NCBI RefSeq assembly: GCF_033446685.1
Contig: NZ_JAWQLY010000001.1
Coordinates: 310,001 to 374,000, forward strand
DNA: 64,000 nucleotides
Source: Modicisalibacter sp033446685
Lineage (GTDB): Bacteria; Pseudomonadota; Gammaproteobacteria; Pseudomonadales; Halomonadaceae
Reading direction: 5' to 3'
The notes under the pieces were generated by a model. The model ran no database searches. It had not been told where the DNA came from and saw nothing but the letters and a program-made list of their open reading frames with translations. The first letter of the stretch is position 1; each line of letters starts with the position of its first letter. Of this stretch, positions 20,129 to 29,132 are shown one piece after another. Both the position numbers and the translations under genes were made by a program.

Positions 20129-21166
20129 TCAACGGCGCTGCCACCCGCTCGCTTCAAGCGCCTCGTAGACCCGTTGCAGCCCGCCCTCGATGCCTCGCGA
20201 CACGGCACGCCCCAGGCGCTCGGTCACGCCGCGGCGCTTCTCGAGGCTCAGCGTGACGACCCGCGCATCGCTCATGCGCTCCAGTAGATAGGCCTCGCTG
20301 GTGCCCACGGCATCGATCAGGCCCTTGTCCAATGCCTGGCTGCCATACCAGGTCTCGCCGGTGGCGATGCCGTCGATGTCCAGCACCGGGCGACGTTCGG
20401 CGACGAAGCGCTTGAACAGCTCGTGGGTGCTTTCCAGCTCCTCGATGAATTTCTCGCGCCCCTCCTGGGTATTCTCGCCGAGCACCGTCAACGTGCGCTT
20501 GTAGCGTCCGGCGGTAAGCAGCTCGACATCGACATCGTGGCGCTTGAGCAGACGGTGGATGTTGGGCAATTGCGCGACCACGCCGATCGAGCCCAATACC
20601 GCGAACGGCGCCGCACGCAGGCGATCGGCACAACAAGCCATCATGTAACCGCCGCTGGCCGCCACCTTGTCGATGCATACCGTGGTCGTCACGCCCGCAT
20701 CGCGCAGCCGATCGAGTTGGGCTGCGGCTAGCCCATAGGCATGCACCAGCCCTCCCGGCGATTCCAGGCGTATCGCGACCTCGTCCTTCTCGCCGATCAC
20801 GCCGAGGATCAGCGAAATCTCCTCGGCAAGGCGTGTCGTTCCCGACGCCTTGATATCGCCATGAAAATCGAGCACCCAGAGCGTGGGCCGCTGCCCCGAC
20901 CCGCTCGCCTCATCGCCTTTGTCGCGACGCTTGTCGTCGCGCTTGAAGGCCTTGAGTACCGCCTTGCGGCGCTTCTTGTCGAGACCGGCCAGGCGCAACT
21001 GCCGCTGTCGCGCACGATAGCGCTTGTTGAGTTCCTCGATGCGCAGCTGACTGCGAGCCTGGCCGCTCTTGGCGCGACTGACGATTGCCAGCGCCGCCAG
21101 GATCACCGCGACCAGCGTTACTAGTTGGGCCAGGAACAGGCCGTATTCCGCAAACCATTGACTCAC
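20129..21166 (-). CDS. sohB: inner-membrane S49 serine protease SohB
   Basis: Signal-peptide-peptidase A-like protease of 345 aa. It has one N-terminal membrane helix (about residues 10-30), a basic linker, then the S49 domain. The catalytic dyad is visible: S171 in AASGGYMM and K223 in AGRYKRTLT. N-terminal and C-terminal ends match SohB rather than SppA or the C-terminal half of a longer enzyme. It is expected to cleave peptides or proteins at the periplasmic face. Confidence 0.92.
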   Translation of the reverse strand: MSQWFAEYGLFLAQLVTLVAVILAALAIVSRAKSGQARSQLRIEELNKRYRARQRQLRLAGLDKKRRKAVLKAFKRDDKRRDKGDEASGSGQRPTLWVLDFHGDIKASGTTRLAEEISLILGVIGEKDEVAIRLESPGGLVHAYGLAAAQLDRLRDAGVTTTVCIDKVAASGGYMMACCADRLRAAPFAVLGSIGVVAQLPNIHRLLKRHDVDVELLTAGRYKRTLTVLGENTQEGREKFIEELESTHELFKRFVAERRPVLDIDGIATGETWYGSQALDKGLIDAVGTSEAYLLERMSDARVVTLSLEKRRGVTERLGRAVSRGIEGGLQRVYEALEASGWQRR

Positions 21167-21297
21167 CCTGCTTCTCCTCGTTGCGAGTTCAAAAATCCGT
21201 ATGGCCTTTGGCTCGGCCGGCCAAGGGGAACGCTTGATTCAAACGCCTGTTCAAAATAAGCTCGAACCTTCACGGTTCGTAGGCTGCAGAAAACACC

Positions 21298-21609
21298 ATG
21301 AGCGACACCACCCAGGTAATCGACAATCTCAAGTCTCGTTTCGACCCGCAAGCCGCCAAGGGCATGCACGAGACCTTTCAGTTTCATATCGTCGATGCCG
21401 ACGACTACTTCATGACCGTCGACGACGGCACGCTGGATATCCAGCAAGGTGAGCACGACGATCCTTCGGTATCGCTTTCCACGGATAGCGATACCCTTAA
21501 AGGCGTTTTGAGCGGGGAGCTCAACGGCATGCAGGCCTTCATGTCCGGGCGCCTCAAGGCCAGCGGCAACCTGATGTTGGCAACCAAACTGAGCCAACTG
21601 TTTCCCTGA
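21298..21609 (+). CDS. SCP2 sterol-binding-domain protein
   Basis: 103-aa stand-alone SCP2 domain, a small hydrophobic-pocket lipid-binding fold. The typical elements are the DDGTLDIQQGEHDDPSVSLS strand region and SGELNGMQAFMSGRLKASG. Such proteins are common in proteobacteria, but the ligand is unknown. It is divergent from sohB and followed by a terminator hairpin. Confidence 0.85.
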   Translation: MSDTTQVIDNLKSRFDPQAAKGMHETFQFHIVDADDYFMTVDDGTLDIQQGEHDDPSVSLSTDSDTLKGVLSGELNGMQAFMSGRLKASGNLMLATKLSQLFP

Positions 21610-21692
21610 CGGCCAACCGGGGTGAGCTGGAGCCGCCAGAATGACGCCGGCGAAGATGAAGCATCGCTAATTCTAGCAGCGACAACAACAGA

Positions 21693-21713
21693 GCCCCGCT
21701 GAAACAGCGGGGC
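21693..21713 (+). terminator. terminator hairpin after SCP2 gene
   Basis: GCCCCGCTG and CAGCGGGGC arms with loop AAA, followed by CCTTTCGTTTG. The T-rich tail is interrupted, so termination strength is uncertain. Confidence 0.65.
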
Positions 21714-21778
21714 CCTTTCGTTTGCAAGTCAGCCATTTACAAGACAGCCATTGGCCGGTCAGCGCACGTCGGCCGGCC

Positions 21779-22084
21779 TCACTGCGGCGCGGGTCCGTCG
21801 AACGCCTCGACCCGGGCCTTCAGCTTCTGCCCCGGACGGAAGGTGACCACGCGGCGGGCCGAAATCGGGATCTCTTCGCCGGTCTTGGGGTTGCGTCCCG
21901 GACGCTCGCGCTTGTCACGCAGATCGAAGTTTCCGAAACCCGACAGCTTGACCTGCTCGTTCTCGCGCAGGCAGCCGCGGATTTCTTCGAAGAACGCCTC
22001 GACCATGGTCTTGGCTTCCCGCTTCGAGACGCCGAGCTCCGTATGCAGGTGTTCAGCCAGTTCCGCCTTGGTCAATGCACCCAT
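21779..22084 (-). CDS. ihfA: integration host factor alpha subunit
   Basis: DNA-bending protein subunit (101 aa from MGALTKAEL). The beta-arm segment RPGRNPKTGEEIPISARRVVTF is the hallmark of the HU/IHF family. Position directly after pheT is the standard gammaproteobacterial arrangement. An ATG two codons upstream (22090) is also possible. IHF-like sites occur in this window at both sigma-54 promoters (near 39220 and 42776). Confidence 0.94.
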   Translation of the reverse strand: MGALTKAELAEHLHTELGVSKREAKTMVEAFFEEIRGCLRENEQVKLSGFGNFDLRDKRERPGRNPKTGEEIPISARRVVTFRPGQKLKARVEAFDGPAPQ

Positions 22085-22113
22085 TATCACTCCCTCGTGC
22101 TGGATGACGACGT

Positions 22114-24513
22114 TCAGCCGCGCAACTCGGCACCGAAACGCTGCCTGGACTCGGCGACGATCGCCTCGACTAACTGATTGATTTCTTCGTCATTCAGCGT
22201 GCGCGAAGGATGCTGCCAGGTCAAGCCCAAAGCTACACTCTTATAGCCCTCGGCAATACCGGCCCCCTGATAGACATCGAACAGATGCAGATCCGTCAAC
22301 CATTCGCCGGCCTGCTCGCGCAGCGTGTCGAGCAGCGCCTGGACGGCCACGGACTCGTCGACCACCAGCGCCAGGTCACGACGCACCTCGGGATAGCGCG
22401 ACAGCGCAGCGAAACGGGGCAGCCGGCCGTGCACCAGACGATCGAGCTCGATCTCGAAGACCAGCGGGTCGCTCTTCAGGCCGAGTTCGGCACGCACCGC
22501 CGGATGCAGCGCGCCGATCCAGCCGGCACGTTGCCCCCGATGCAGCACCGCGGCGGTCTGCCCCGGATGCAGCGCCGGATGTTCCGCGGTCTCGAAACGC
22601 CAGGCGTCGCTGTCACCCCCCATCGTCAGCAGGCTCTCCAGGTCACCCTTGAGGTCGAAGAAATCGACGCTATCGCGGCGCGCGGCCCAGCCCTCGGGAT
22701 CGCGTGGCCCGCAGACCAAGCCTCCCAGCATCGCGGTCTGTTCCAGCGAATCGAGATCGCCCCTGAACACCAGCCCCGACTCGAACAACCTCACCCGCTG
22801 TTGCTGACGGTTGAGATTGTGCATCAGCGCCTTGATCAGTCCGGGCAGCAGGCTGGCCCGCATCACCGCCATGTCGCTGGAGATCGGATTAGCCAGACGC
22901 GGGGCTTCGACGCCCGGCGCCAGCAGTGCCTGCAGCTCGGGCGCGACGAAGCTGTAGCTGATCGCCTCCTGATAGCCACGCGCCACCAGCTGACGGCGCA
23001 AGCGCGCGAGCGGCTGGCGCGCCTCGTCATCGGCCTGCAGCGACAGACGCGCCGCCGGACGACGTACCGGCAAACGGTTATAGCCGTGGATGCGCGCCAG
23101 CTCCTCGATGAGGTCTTCCTCGATCGCCACGTCGAAGCGCCAACTGGGCACGCCGACCCGCCAGCTCGCATCGCCCTCCGCGTTCACCTGCATGCCCAGC
23201 CGCGTGAGGATATCGACCACCTCATCGCCGGGCAGCGGCATACTCAGACACTGCTCGATGCGCGAGGCGCGCAGCACGATATGCCGCTCGCCGGGCAGGT
23301 GATCGGGACTCGCCGTCTCGCTCAACGGTCCCGGCTCGCCGCCGGCGATCGCCAGCAACAAGGCCGTGGCGCGCTCGATGGCCTGACGCGTCAGGGCCGG
23401 ATCGACGCCGCGCTCGAAGCGATGCGACGCGTCGGTGTGCAGCCCGTAGGAACGGGCCTGCCCGGCCACCGCCAGCGGCGTGAAGAAGGCCGCCTCGAGA
23501 AACACATCGCGAGTGGCATCGTTGACGCCCGAGAACTCGCCGCCCATCACCCCGGCCATGGCCAGTGGCTTCTCGGCATCGGCAATGATCAAGGTATCCT
23601 CGCGCAGCGCAATCTGCTGGCCGTCGAGCAGCACCAGGGTTTCCCCCTCGCGAGCGTAGCGCACCTCGATCGCCTGCTCGAGGTTGGCCAGATCGAAGGC
23701 GTGCATCGGCTGACCCAGCTCGAGCATCACGTAATTGGTGATGTCGACCAACGGATTGATGGCGCGCACGCCGCTGCGACGCAGCCGCTCGACCATCCAC
23801 AACGGGGTCTTGGCGTTGACCTCGACGTTCTTGACGATACGTCCCACGTAGCGCGGACAGGCCTCGCTCGCGCTGACACGCACCGGGAAGCTCGCGTCGT
23901 GCACCGCTGCCTGCGCCGTCATGTCCGGCTCAACGACGGCCATGCGATTGAGCACCCCGACCTCGCGGGCCAGGCCCTTGAGGCTCAGGCAGTCGCCGCG
24001 ATTGGGCGTCAGGTCGACCTCGATGGTGGCATCGTCGAGGCCCATCCAGTCGCGGAAGTCGGCGCCGGCAGGCGCGTCGAGAGGCAGCTCGAGGATGCCC
24101 GGCGAGGTTTCCTCTTCCAGGCCGAGCTCCGAGGCGGAGCAGATCATGCCGCGCGACTCGACGCCGCGCAGCCTGGCTTTCTTGATCTTGAAACCGTCAG
24201 CCTTGGAATCGTCGGGCAGCGCGGCGCCGACACGGGCGAAGGCCACCTTCTGGCCGGCGGCGACGTTGGGCGCCCCACAGACCACCTGAACGGGCTCCGC
24301 GGAACCGTCGTCGACCCGGCATACGCTCAGCTTGTCGGCATCGGGATGGGGCTCGCGGCTCAGCACTTCGGCCACCACGACACCGCTGAATACCGCGGCG
24401 ACACGCTCCACGGCGTCCACCTCGAGTCCCGCCATGGTCACCTGGTCGGCCAGCGCCTGGGTCGCGAGATCCGGCGAGACCCATTCACGCAGCCACTGTT
24501 CTGAAAATTTCAT
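22114..24513 (-). CDS. pheT: phenylalanyl-tRNA synthetase beta subunit
   Basis: Large subunit (799 aa) of the heterotetrameric PheRS, which charges tRNA-Phe. Recognisable parts are the N-terminal EMAP-like tRNA-binding domain (VVVAEVLSREPHPDADKL, about residues 47-64), the B3/B4 editing region, the B5 domain and the C-terminal anticodon-binding fold. It lies 26 nt downstream of pheS and 29 nt upstream of ihfA in one leftward operon. Confidence 0.97.
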   Translation of the reverse strand: MKFSEQWLREWVSPDLATQALADQVTMAGLEVDAVERVAAVFSGVVVAEVLSREPHPDADKLSVCRVDDGSAEPVQVVCGAPNVAAGQKVAFARVGAALPDDSKADGFKIKKARLRGVESRGMICSASELGLEEETSPGILELPLDAPAGADFRDWMGLDDATIEVDLTPNRGDCLSLKGLAREVGVLNRMAVVEPDMTAQAAVHDASFPVRVSASEACPRYVGRIVKNVEVNAKTPLWMVERLRRSGVRAINPLVDITNYVMLELGQPMHAFDLANLEQAIEVRYAREGETLVLLDGQQIALREDTLIIADAEKPLAMAGVMGGEFSGVNDATRDVFLEAAFFTPLAVAGQARSYGLHTDASHRFERGVDPALTRQAIERATALLLAIAGGEPGPLSETASPDHLPGERHIVLRASRIEQCLSMPLPGDEVVDILTRLGMQVNAEGDASWRVGVPSWRFDVAIEEDLIEELARIHGYNRLPVRRPAARLSLQADDEARQPLARLRRQLVARGYQEAISYSFVAPELQALLAPGVEAPRLANPISSDMAVMRASLLPGLIKALMHNLNRQQQRVRLFESGLVFRGDLDSLEQTAMLGGLVCGPRDPEGWAARRDSVDFFDLKGDLESLLTMGGDSDAWRFETAEHPALHPGQTAAVLHRGQRAGWIGALHPAVRAELGLKSDPLVFEIELDRLVHGRLPRFAALSRYPEVRRDLALVVDESVAVQALLDTLREQAGEWLTDLHLFDVYQGAGIAEGYKSVALGLTWQHPSRTLNDEEINQLVEAIVAESRQRFGAELRG

Positions 24514-24539
24514 CTTGGAATCCCGTCTCCTTGATTCGC

Positions 24540-25559
24540 TCAGGCGAACTGGCGCAGAAAGCGCAGGTCGTTCTCGAAGAACAGCCGCAGGTCATTGACG
24601 CCATAGCGCAGCATGGCCAGACGCTCGGCGCCCATGCCGAAGGCGAACCCCTTGTAACGTTCGGCGTCGATGCCCGAATGACGGAACACTTCGGGGTGCA
24701 CCATGCCGCAGCCCATCACCTCCAGCCAGCCGCTGTGCGAGCACACCCGACAGCCTTCGCCGCTGCACATCACGCACTGGATATCGACCTCGGCGGACGG
24801 CTCGGTGAAGGGAAAGTAGGACGGCCGGAAGCGCACCGAGAGATCGTCGCGTTCGAAGAAGGCGTGCAGGAAATCCTCGATGGTGCCCTTGAGATCGGCG
24901 AAGCTGACGTCCTCATCGACCAGCAGGCCTTCGACCTGATGGAACATCGGCGTGTGCGTCAGATCCGAGTCGCTGCGGTAGACGCGCCCCGGACAGACGA
25001 TGCGGATCGGCGGTGCCTGGTTTTCCATGGTGCGCACCTGAACCGGCGAGGTATGGGTGCGCAGCAGCCGCGTGGCGTCGAAGTAGAAGGTATCCGCCAT
25101 GCCCCGCGCCGGATGGTGAGCGGGAATGTTGAGCGCCTCGAAATTGTGATAATCGTCTTCGATCTCGGGCCCAACCGCGACATCGAAGCCTATCCGCGTG
25201 AACAACCCCTCGATCCGCTCCAGGGTCCGTGTCACCGGATGCAGCCCGCCCTGCGACTGGCCTCGGCCGGGCAGGGTCACGTCGACGCGCTCGGCCGCCA
25301 GACGCACGTCCAGCGCAGCCCGCTCGAGATCGCCACGGCGCGCCTCGAGATCGCGGTTGAGCGCCTGCTTCGCCTGATTGATGCGCTCGCCCGCCTGGGG
25401 ACGCTCCTCGGGGGGCAGCTTGCCGAGCCCCTTGAGCAGTGCCGTGATCTCGCCCTTCTTGCCGAGATATTTCACCCGCACTTCGTCCAGAGAGGCGACG
25501 TTCTCGGCGGCCTGGATGGCCTGACGAGCCTCGGCGACCACGGTCGGTAAATGGTCCAT
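24540..25559 (-). CDS. pheS: phenylalanyl-tRNA synthetase alpha subunit
   Basis: Catalytic subunit (339 aa) of PheRS. Class II motifs are present: HPARGMADTFY in motif 1/2, and GMGAERLAMLRYGVNDLR in motif 3. An N-terminal coiled-coil helix pair lies at about residues 1-95. A terminator-like hairpin followed by seven T residues lies between rplT and this gene, where pheST attenuation occurs in enteric bacteria. Confidence 0.97.
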   Translation of the reverse strand: MDHLPTVVAEARQAIQAAENVASLDEVRVKYLGKKGEITALLKGLGKLPPEERPQAGERINQAKQALNRDLEARRGDLERAALDVRLAAERVDVTLPGRGQSQGGLHPVTRTLERIEGLFTRIGFDVAVGPEIEDDYHNFEALNIPAHHPARGMADTFYFDATRLLRTHTSPVQVRTMENQAPPIRIVCPGRVYRSDSDLTHTPMFHQVEGLLVDEDVSFADLKGTIEDFLHAFFERDDLSVRFRPSYFPFTEPSAEVDIQCVMCSGEGCRVCSHSGWLEVMGCGMVHPEVFRHSGIDAERYKGFAFGMGAERLAMLRYGVNDLRLFFENDLRFLRQFA

Positions 25560-25606
25560 CCGTTACGCTCCGAATCCTGAATCCTGGGACCCTGGTATCG
25601 GGGTCC

Positions 25607-25641
25607 AAAAAAACAGGGGAAGAGCGGCTGCTCTTCCCCTG
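25607..25641 (-). terminator. intrinsic terminator / possible attenuator between rplT and pheS
   Basis: On the minus strand a 12-bp perfect stem (CAGGGGAAGAGC with GCTCTTCCCCTG, loop of four) is followed by TTTTTTT. It lies after the rplT stop and about 50 nt before pheS. It can end the ribosomal-protein transcript or be a regulated read-through point. I find no clean phenylalanine-rich leader peptide placed upstream of it. Confidence 0.88.
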
Positions 25642-25692
25642 CGGCGTTCACGATGCTGTCGACGAAGCTTGCGGCTCCGACGGCGCCATCAC

Positions 25693-26046
25693 TTACTGGG
25701 CAGCCTTGGCCTTCTCGACGATGGCGGTAAAGGTAGCCTTTTCGTGAACAGCGAGATCGGCGAGAACCTTGCGATCGATCTCGATGCCGGCCTGCTTGAG
25801 CCCGGCAATGAAGCGGCTGTAGGACAGGCCGTTCTGGCGAGCCGCCGCGTTGATCCGCGAGATCCACAGCGCGCGGAACTGACGCTTGCGCTGACGGCGG
25901 TCGCGGTACGCGTACTGACCGGCCTTGATGACCGCCTGCTTGGCAACACGGAACACGCGAGACCGGGCACCGTAGTAGCCCTTGGCCTGCTTCATGATTT
26001 TCTTATGACGGCGGCGCGCTACGACACCACGCTTGACACGAGTCAT
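25693..26046 (-). CDS. rplT: 50S ribosomal protein L20
   Basis: 117-aa L20, needed for early 50S assembly. The long basic N-terminal tail (VKRGVVARRRHKKIMKQAKG) and globular C-terminal half are complete. In the standard operon order it follows rpmI by 37 nt. In E. coli L20 also represses its own operon translationally; the operator was not identified here. Confidence 0.98.
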   Translation of the reverse strand: MTRVKRGVVARRRHKKIMKQAKGYYGARSRVFRVAKQAVIKAGQYAYRDRRQRKRQFRALWISRINAAARQNGLSYSRFIAGLKQAGIEIDRKVLADLAVHEKATFTAIVEKAKAAQ

Positions 26047-26083
26047 GGCAATCTCCTGACTTTAAATGAATTCGACCAGCGCG

Positions 26084-26278
26084 TTACAGGTTGGGCAGCA
26101 TGCGAGAGATCAACGCCTTGTCGGCATCGTGGATCTGCTTCATGCCGCGCAGCTGACGCTTACGCTTGGTGGACTTCTTGGTCAGGATGTGACTGCGAAA
26201 CGACTGCTTGTGCTTGAAGCCGTTGGCGGTCTTCTTGAAGCGCTTGGCGGCGCCCCTGTTACTCTTGATTTTCGGCAT
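26084..26278 (-). CDS. rpmI: 50S ribosomal protein L35
   Basis: 64-aa L35, full length, with the usual opening MPKIKSNRGAAKRFKKTANG and a very basic composition. It lies between infC and rplT in the canonical order. Confidence 0.98.
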   Translation of the reverse strand: MPKIKSNRGAAKRFKKTANGFKHKQSFRSHILTKKSTKRKRQLRGMKQIHDADKALISRMLPNL

Positions 26279-26371
26279 GGAGATGACTCCGCTCGGGTTT
26301 TTTAGAAAATCCAGGGCCGATAGCGCAGCACGAATCAGTGTGCCGCGACCATCCGTTCACTTGCCGATGGA

Positions 26372-26911
26372 TCACTTCTTCTTGGGGGCCAGGATCATGA
26401 CCATCTGACGACCTTCCATCTTGGGAAAGGACTCGACAGCGGCCAGCTCCTCGAGGTCGGCGGCAATCCGTTCCATCAGCTTGCGGCCGATGTCCTGGTG
26501 AGCCATTTCACGACCCCGGAAGCGCAAGGTGACCTTGCCCTTGTCGCCACCTTCGAGGAACCGGATCAGGTTCTTGAGCTTGACCTGATAGTCGCCCTCG
26601 TCGGTGCCAGGCCGGAATTTGACTTCCTTGACCTGGATCTGCTTGGTCTTCTTCTTCTGAGCAGCCTTCTGCTTCTTCTGCTCGAAGAGGAACTTGCCGT
26701 AATCCATGATCTTGCAGACGATCGGATCGGCATTAGAAATCTGCACGAGGTCCATACCTTCCGCTTCGGCGCGCTCGAGTGCATCGCTGGTGGGCACGAT
26801 GCCCAGCTGCTCGCCGTCGCTGGCGATCAGGCGTACCTGATCTTCGGTAATCCGCTCGTTCATTGGTGGGCGCTTTTCCTGAGGGCGCCCTCTCGGGTTG
26901 CTTCTCTTGAT
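26372..26911 (-). CDS. infC: translation initiation factor IF-3, probable AUC start
   Basis: Ribosome-binding factor that checks start-codon fidelity. From the first ATG (26863) the protein would be 163 aa, but the frame stays open upstream. It reads IKRSNPRGRPQEKRPP before MNERITED, matching the normal IF-3 N-terminus and giving 179 aa. The upstream start would be ATC at 26911, with GGAG at 26920-26923, eight bases away. IF-3 discriminates against non-AUG starts, and E. coli infC uses AUU for autoregulation, so a rare start is expected. It lies 37 nt after thrS. Confidence 0.93.
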   Translation of the reverse strand: MKRSNPRGRPQEKRPPMNERITEDQVRLIASDGEQLGIVPTSDALERAEAEGMDLVQISNADPIVCKIMDYGKFLFEQKKQKAAQKKKTKQIQVKEVKFRPGTDEGDYQVKLKNLIRFLEGGDKGKVTLRFRGREMAHQDIGRKLMERIAADLEELAAVESFPKMEGRQMVMILAPKKK

Positions 26912-26948
26912 GGTTCCGTCTCCACTTTTGCCTTGGAAGATGTCGCTA

Positions 26949-28844
26949 TTACCGCTCGGCCTGCACCCGCTCGATGAAGGCGTCCACCGTCATGCTGCCC
27001 AGGTCTTCGCCGCTGCGCGTACGCACGGCCACCGAGTCGGTCTCGACTTCCTTATCTCCAACCACAAGGAGATAGGGGACCTTCTGCAACGTATGTTCGC
27101 GGATTTTAAAGCCGATCTTCTCGTTCCTCAAGTCCGACTTGACGCGCAGCCCGGTATTTTGCAGGCGTTTTTCGATTTTTCCGACGTATTCGCGCTGCGC
27201 ATCGGTGATATTCAGCACCACCGCTTGCAGGGGCGCCAGCCATAACGGCATCGATCCCGCGTAGTGCTCGATGAGGATACCGATGAATCGCTCCATGGAG
27301 CCGACGATGGCACGGTGAAGCATGACCGGCGGCTGACGATCGCCGGCTTCGGTCACGTACTGCGCGCCCAGGCGAGTCGGCATCATGAAGTCGACCTGCA
27401 TGGTGCCCACCTGCCACTCGCGTCCCAGGCAGTCCTTCATATGGTACTCGATCTTGGGCCCATAGAAGGCCCCTTCGCCCGGCAGCTCCTCCCACTCGAC
27501 TTCGCAGGCGGAGAGCGCGCCTCGCAGCGCGGCTTCGGCACGGTCCCAGACCTCATCGCTGCCCAGGCGCTTTTCGGGGCGCAGGGCGATCTTGACGGCG
27601 ATATCCTCGAAACCGAAATCGCGGTAGACCTTGAGGGCCTGGCGATGGAAGGCGGTGACCTCCGGCTCGATCTGAGCCTCGGTACAGAACACGTGGCCAT
27701 CGTCCTGGGTGAAGGCCCGCACCCGCATGATGCCATGCAGGGCGCCCGAAGGCTCGTTACGGTGACAGCCGCCGAATTCGCCGTAACGCACCGGCAGCTC
27801 GCGATAGCTGCGCAGTCCCGAGTTGAAGACCTGCACATGGCCCGGGCAATTCATCGGCTTGAGCGCGTACTCGCGCTTTTCCGACTCGGTGAAGAACATG
27901 TTCTCGGCGTAGTTGTCCCAATGACCGGACTTCTTCCACAGCGAGACGTCCATGATCTGAGGGCAGCGGATCTCCTGGTAACCGCCCTCCTTGTAGACGT
28001 TACGCATGTACTGTTCGACCGTCTGCCAAAGGGTCCAACCGCGCGGATGCCAGAACACCATCCCCGGCGCCTCTTCCTGCATATGGAAGAAGTCGAGTTT
28101 GCGAGCCAGCTTGCGATGATCGCGCTTCTCGGCTTCCTCGAGGCGCAGGAGGTAGGCCTTGAGCTGTTTCTTGTCGTCCCAGGCCGTGCCGTAGATGCGC
28201 GTCAGCATCGGCTTCTCGGCATCGCCCCGCCAGTAGGCGCCGGCCAGCTTGGTCAGCTTGAAGGCCTTGAGATGCCGAGTATTGGGCACATGGGGCCCGC
28301 GGCACATGTCGGTATATTCCTCATGATGGTAGAGACGGATCGTCTCACCCTCGGGAATTTCGCGAACGATCTCCTGCTTGTAGGGCTCGTCACGATGCAG
28401 GAAGGTCAGCATCGCCTGATCGCGATCAACGTACTCGCGCACGACATCGTAGCCCTTGTCGATCAGCTGCTTCATGCGCTGCTCGATGACCTCGAGATCC
28501 TCGGGGGTCACCGAACGACCGAAGTCGATATCGTAATAAAAGCCATCCTCGATCACCGGCCCGATGGCCATCTTGGCATCGGGATAGAGCTGCTTGACGG
28601 CATGGCCGATCAGATGGGCGCAGGAGTGACGAATGATCTCGAGCCCCTCGGGATCACGGGCGGTGATGATCGCCACCTCGGCGTCATTTTCGACCAGATC
28701 GGCGGCATCGACCAGCCGACCATCGATCTTGCCGGCAACACAGGCCTTGGCCAGGCCGGGGCCGATCGACTCGGCGACTTGCATGATACTCAGCGGAGCG
28801 TCGTAACGGCGTTGGCTGCCGTCGGGAAGGGTCACGATGGGCAT
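26949..28844 (-). CDS. thrS: threonyl-tRNA synthetase
   Basis: Class II synthetase of 631 aa. It has the N-terminal TGS domain (residues 1-61), the editing domain with HSCAHLIGHAVKQLYPD, and a catalytic core with zinc ligands in MNCPGH, QDDGHVFC and LHRAIVGS. A C-terminal anticodon-binding domain completes it. It heads the thrS-infC-rpmI-rplT-pheST-ihfA block. Confidence 0.97.
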   Translation of the reverse strand: MPIVTLPDGSQRRYDAPLSIMQVAESIGPGLAKACVAGKIDGRLVDAADLVENDAEVAIITARDPEGLEIIRHSCAHLIGHAVKQLYPDAKMAIGPVIEDGFYYDIDFGRSVTPEDLEVIEQRMKQLIDKGYDVVREYVDRDQAMLTFLHRDEPYKQEIVREIPEGETIRLYHHEEYTDMCRGPHVPNTRHLKAFKLTKLAGAYWRGDAEKPMLTRIYGTAWDDKKQLKAYLLRLEEAEKRDHRKLARKLDFFHMQEEAPGMVFWHPRGWTLWQTVEQYMRNVYKEGGYQEIRCPQIMDVSLWKKSGHWDNYAENMFFTESEKREYALKPMNCPGHVQVFNSGLRSYRELPVRYGEFGGCHRNEPSGALHGIMRVRAFTQDDGHVFCTEAQIEPEVTAFHRQALKVYRDFGFEDIAVKIALRPEKRLGSDEVWDRAEAALRGALSACEVEWEELPGEGAFYGPKIEYHMKDCLGREWQVGTMQVDFMMPTRLGAQYVTEAGDRQPPVMLHRAIVGSMERFIGILIEHYAGSMPLWLAPLQAVVLNITDAQREYVGKIEKRLQNTGLRVKSDLRNEKIGFKIREHTLQKVPYLLVVGDKEVETDSVAVRTRSGEDLGSMTVDAFIERVQAER

Positions 28845-29063
28845 TCAGGGATCCTAAAGCGCAGTGGTGATCCATACCAAGGATCACTTGCCGCAAAAAT
28901 CGGTGTATGGCGAGCTACGCACTTCGCCTGGCGATCGCGCTCAGCGGCAGCGTACAAGGCCGCGAGATCCGACCGGCGAATGAATGTGCGGCGCGCTACA
29001 TTAGCAGGCGGCCCCGACTTGAGTCCACTGCCGAGCGGCTAGGCCAGGCCCGCCACAAACGAA

Positions 29064-29087
29064 GAAGGGGCGCCGAGGCGCCCCTTC
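29064..29087 (-). terminator. terminator hairpin after the OmpA-like gene
   Basis: Arms GAAGGGGCGCC and GGCGCCCCTTC around a two-base loop. On the minus strand they are followed by TTCGTTTGT. It lies 46 nt past the stop of the OmpA-family gene. Confidence 0.8.
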
Positions 29088-29132
29088 CTGCATTCAGCCA
29101 GCTAAACAATGCCTGGCCTCATGACGTCAGCG

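Noticed and set aside
22210..24504. Long open frame on the plus strand antisense to pheT
   Set aside because: It has no protein-family features, while pheT on the other strand is certain.
25600..25660. pheM-like phenylalanine leader peptide
   Set aside because: The only Phe codons lie within the terminator arm and T-run, which is not a workable position for classical attenuation.
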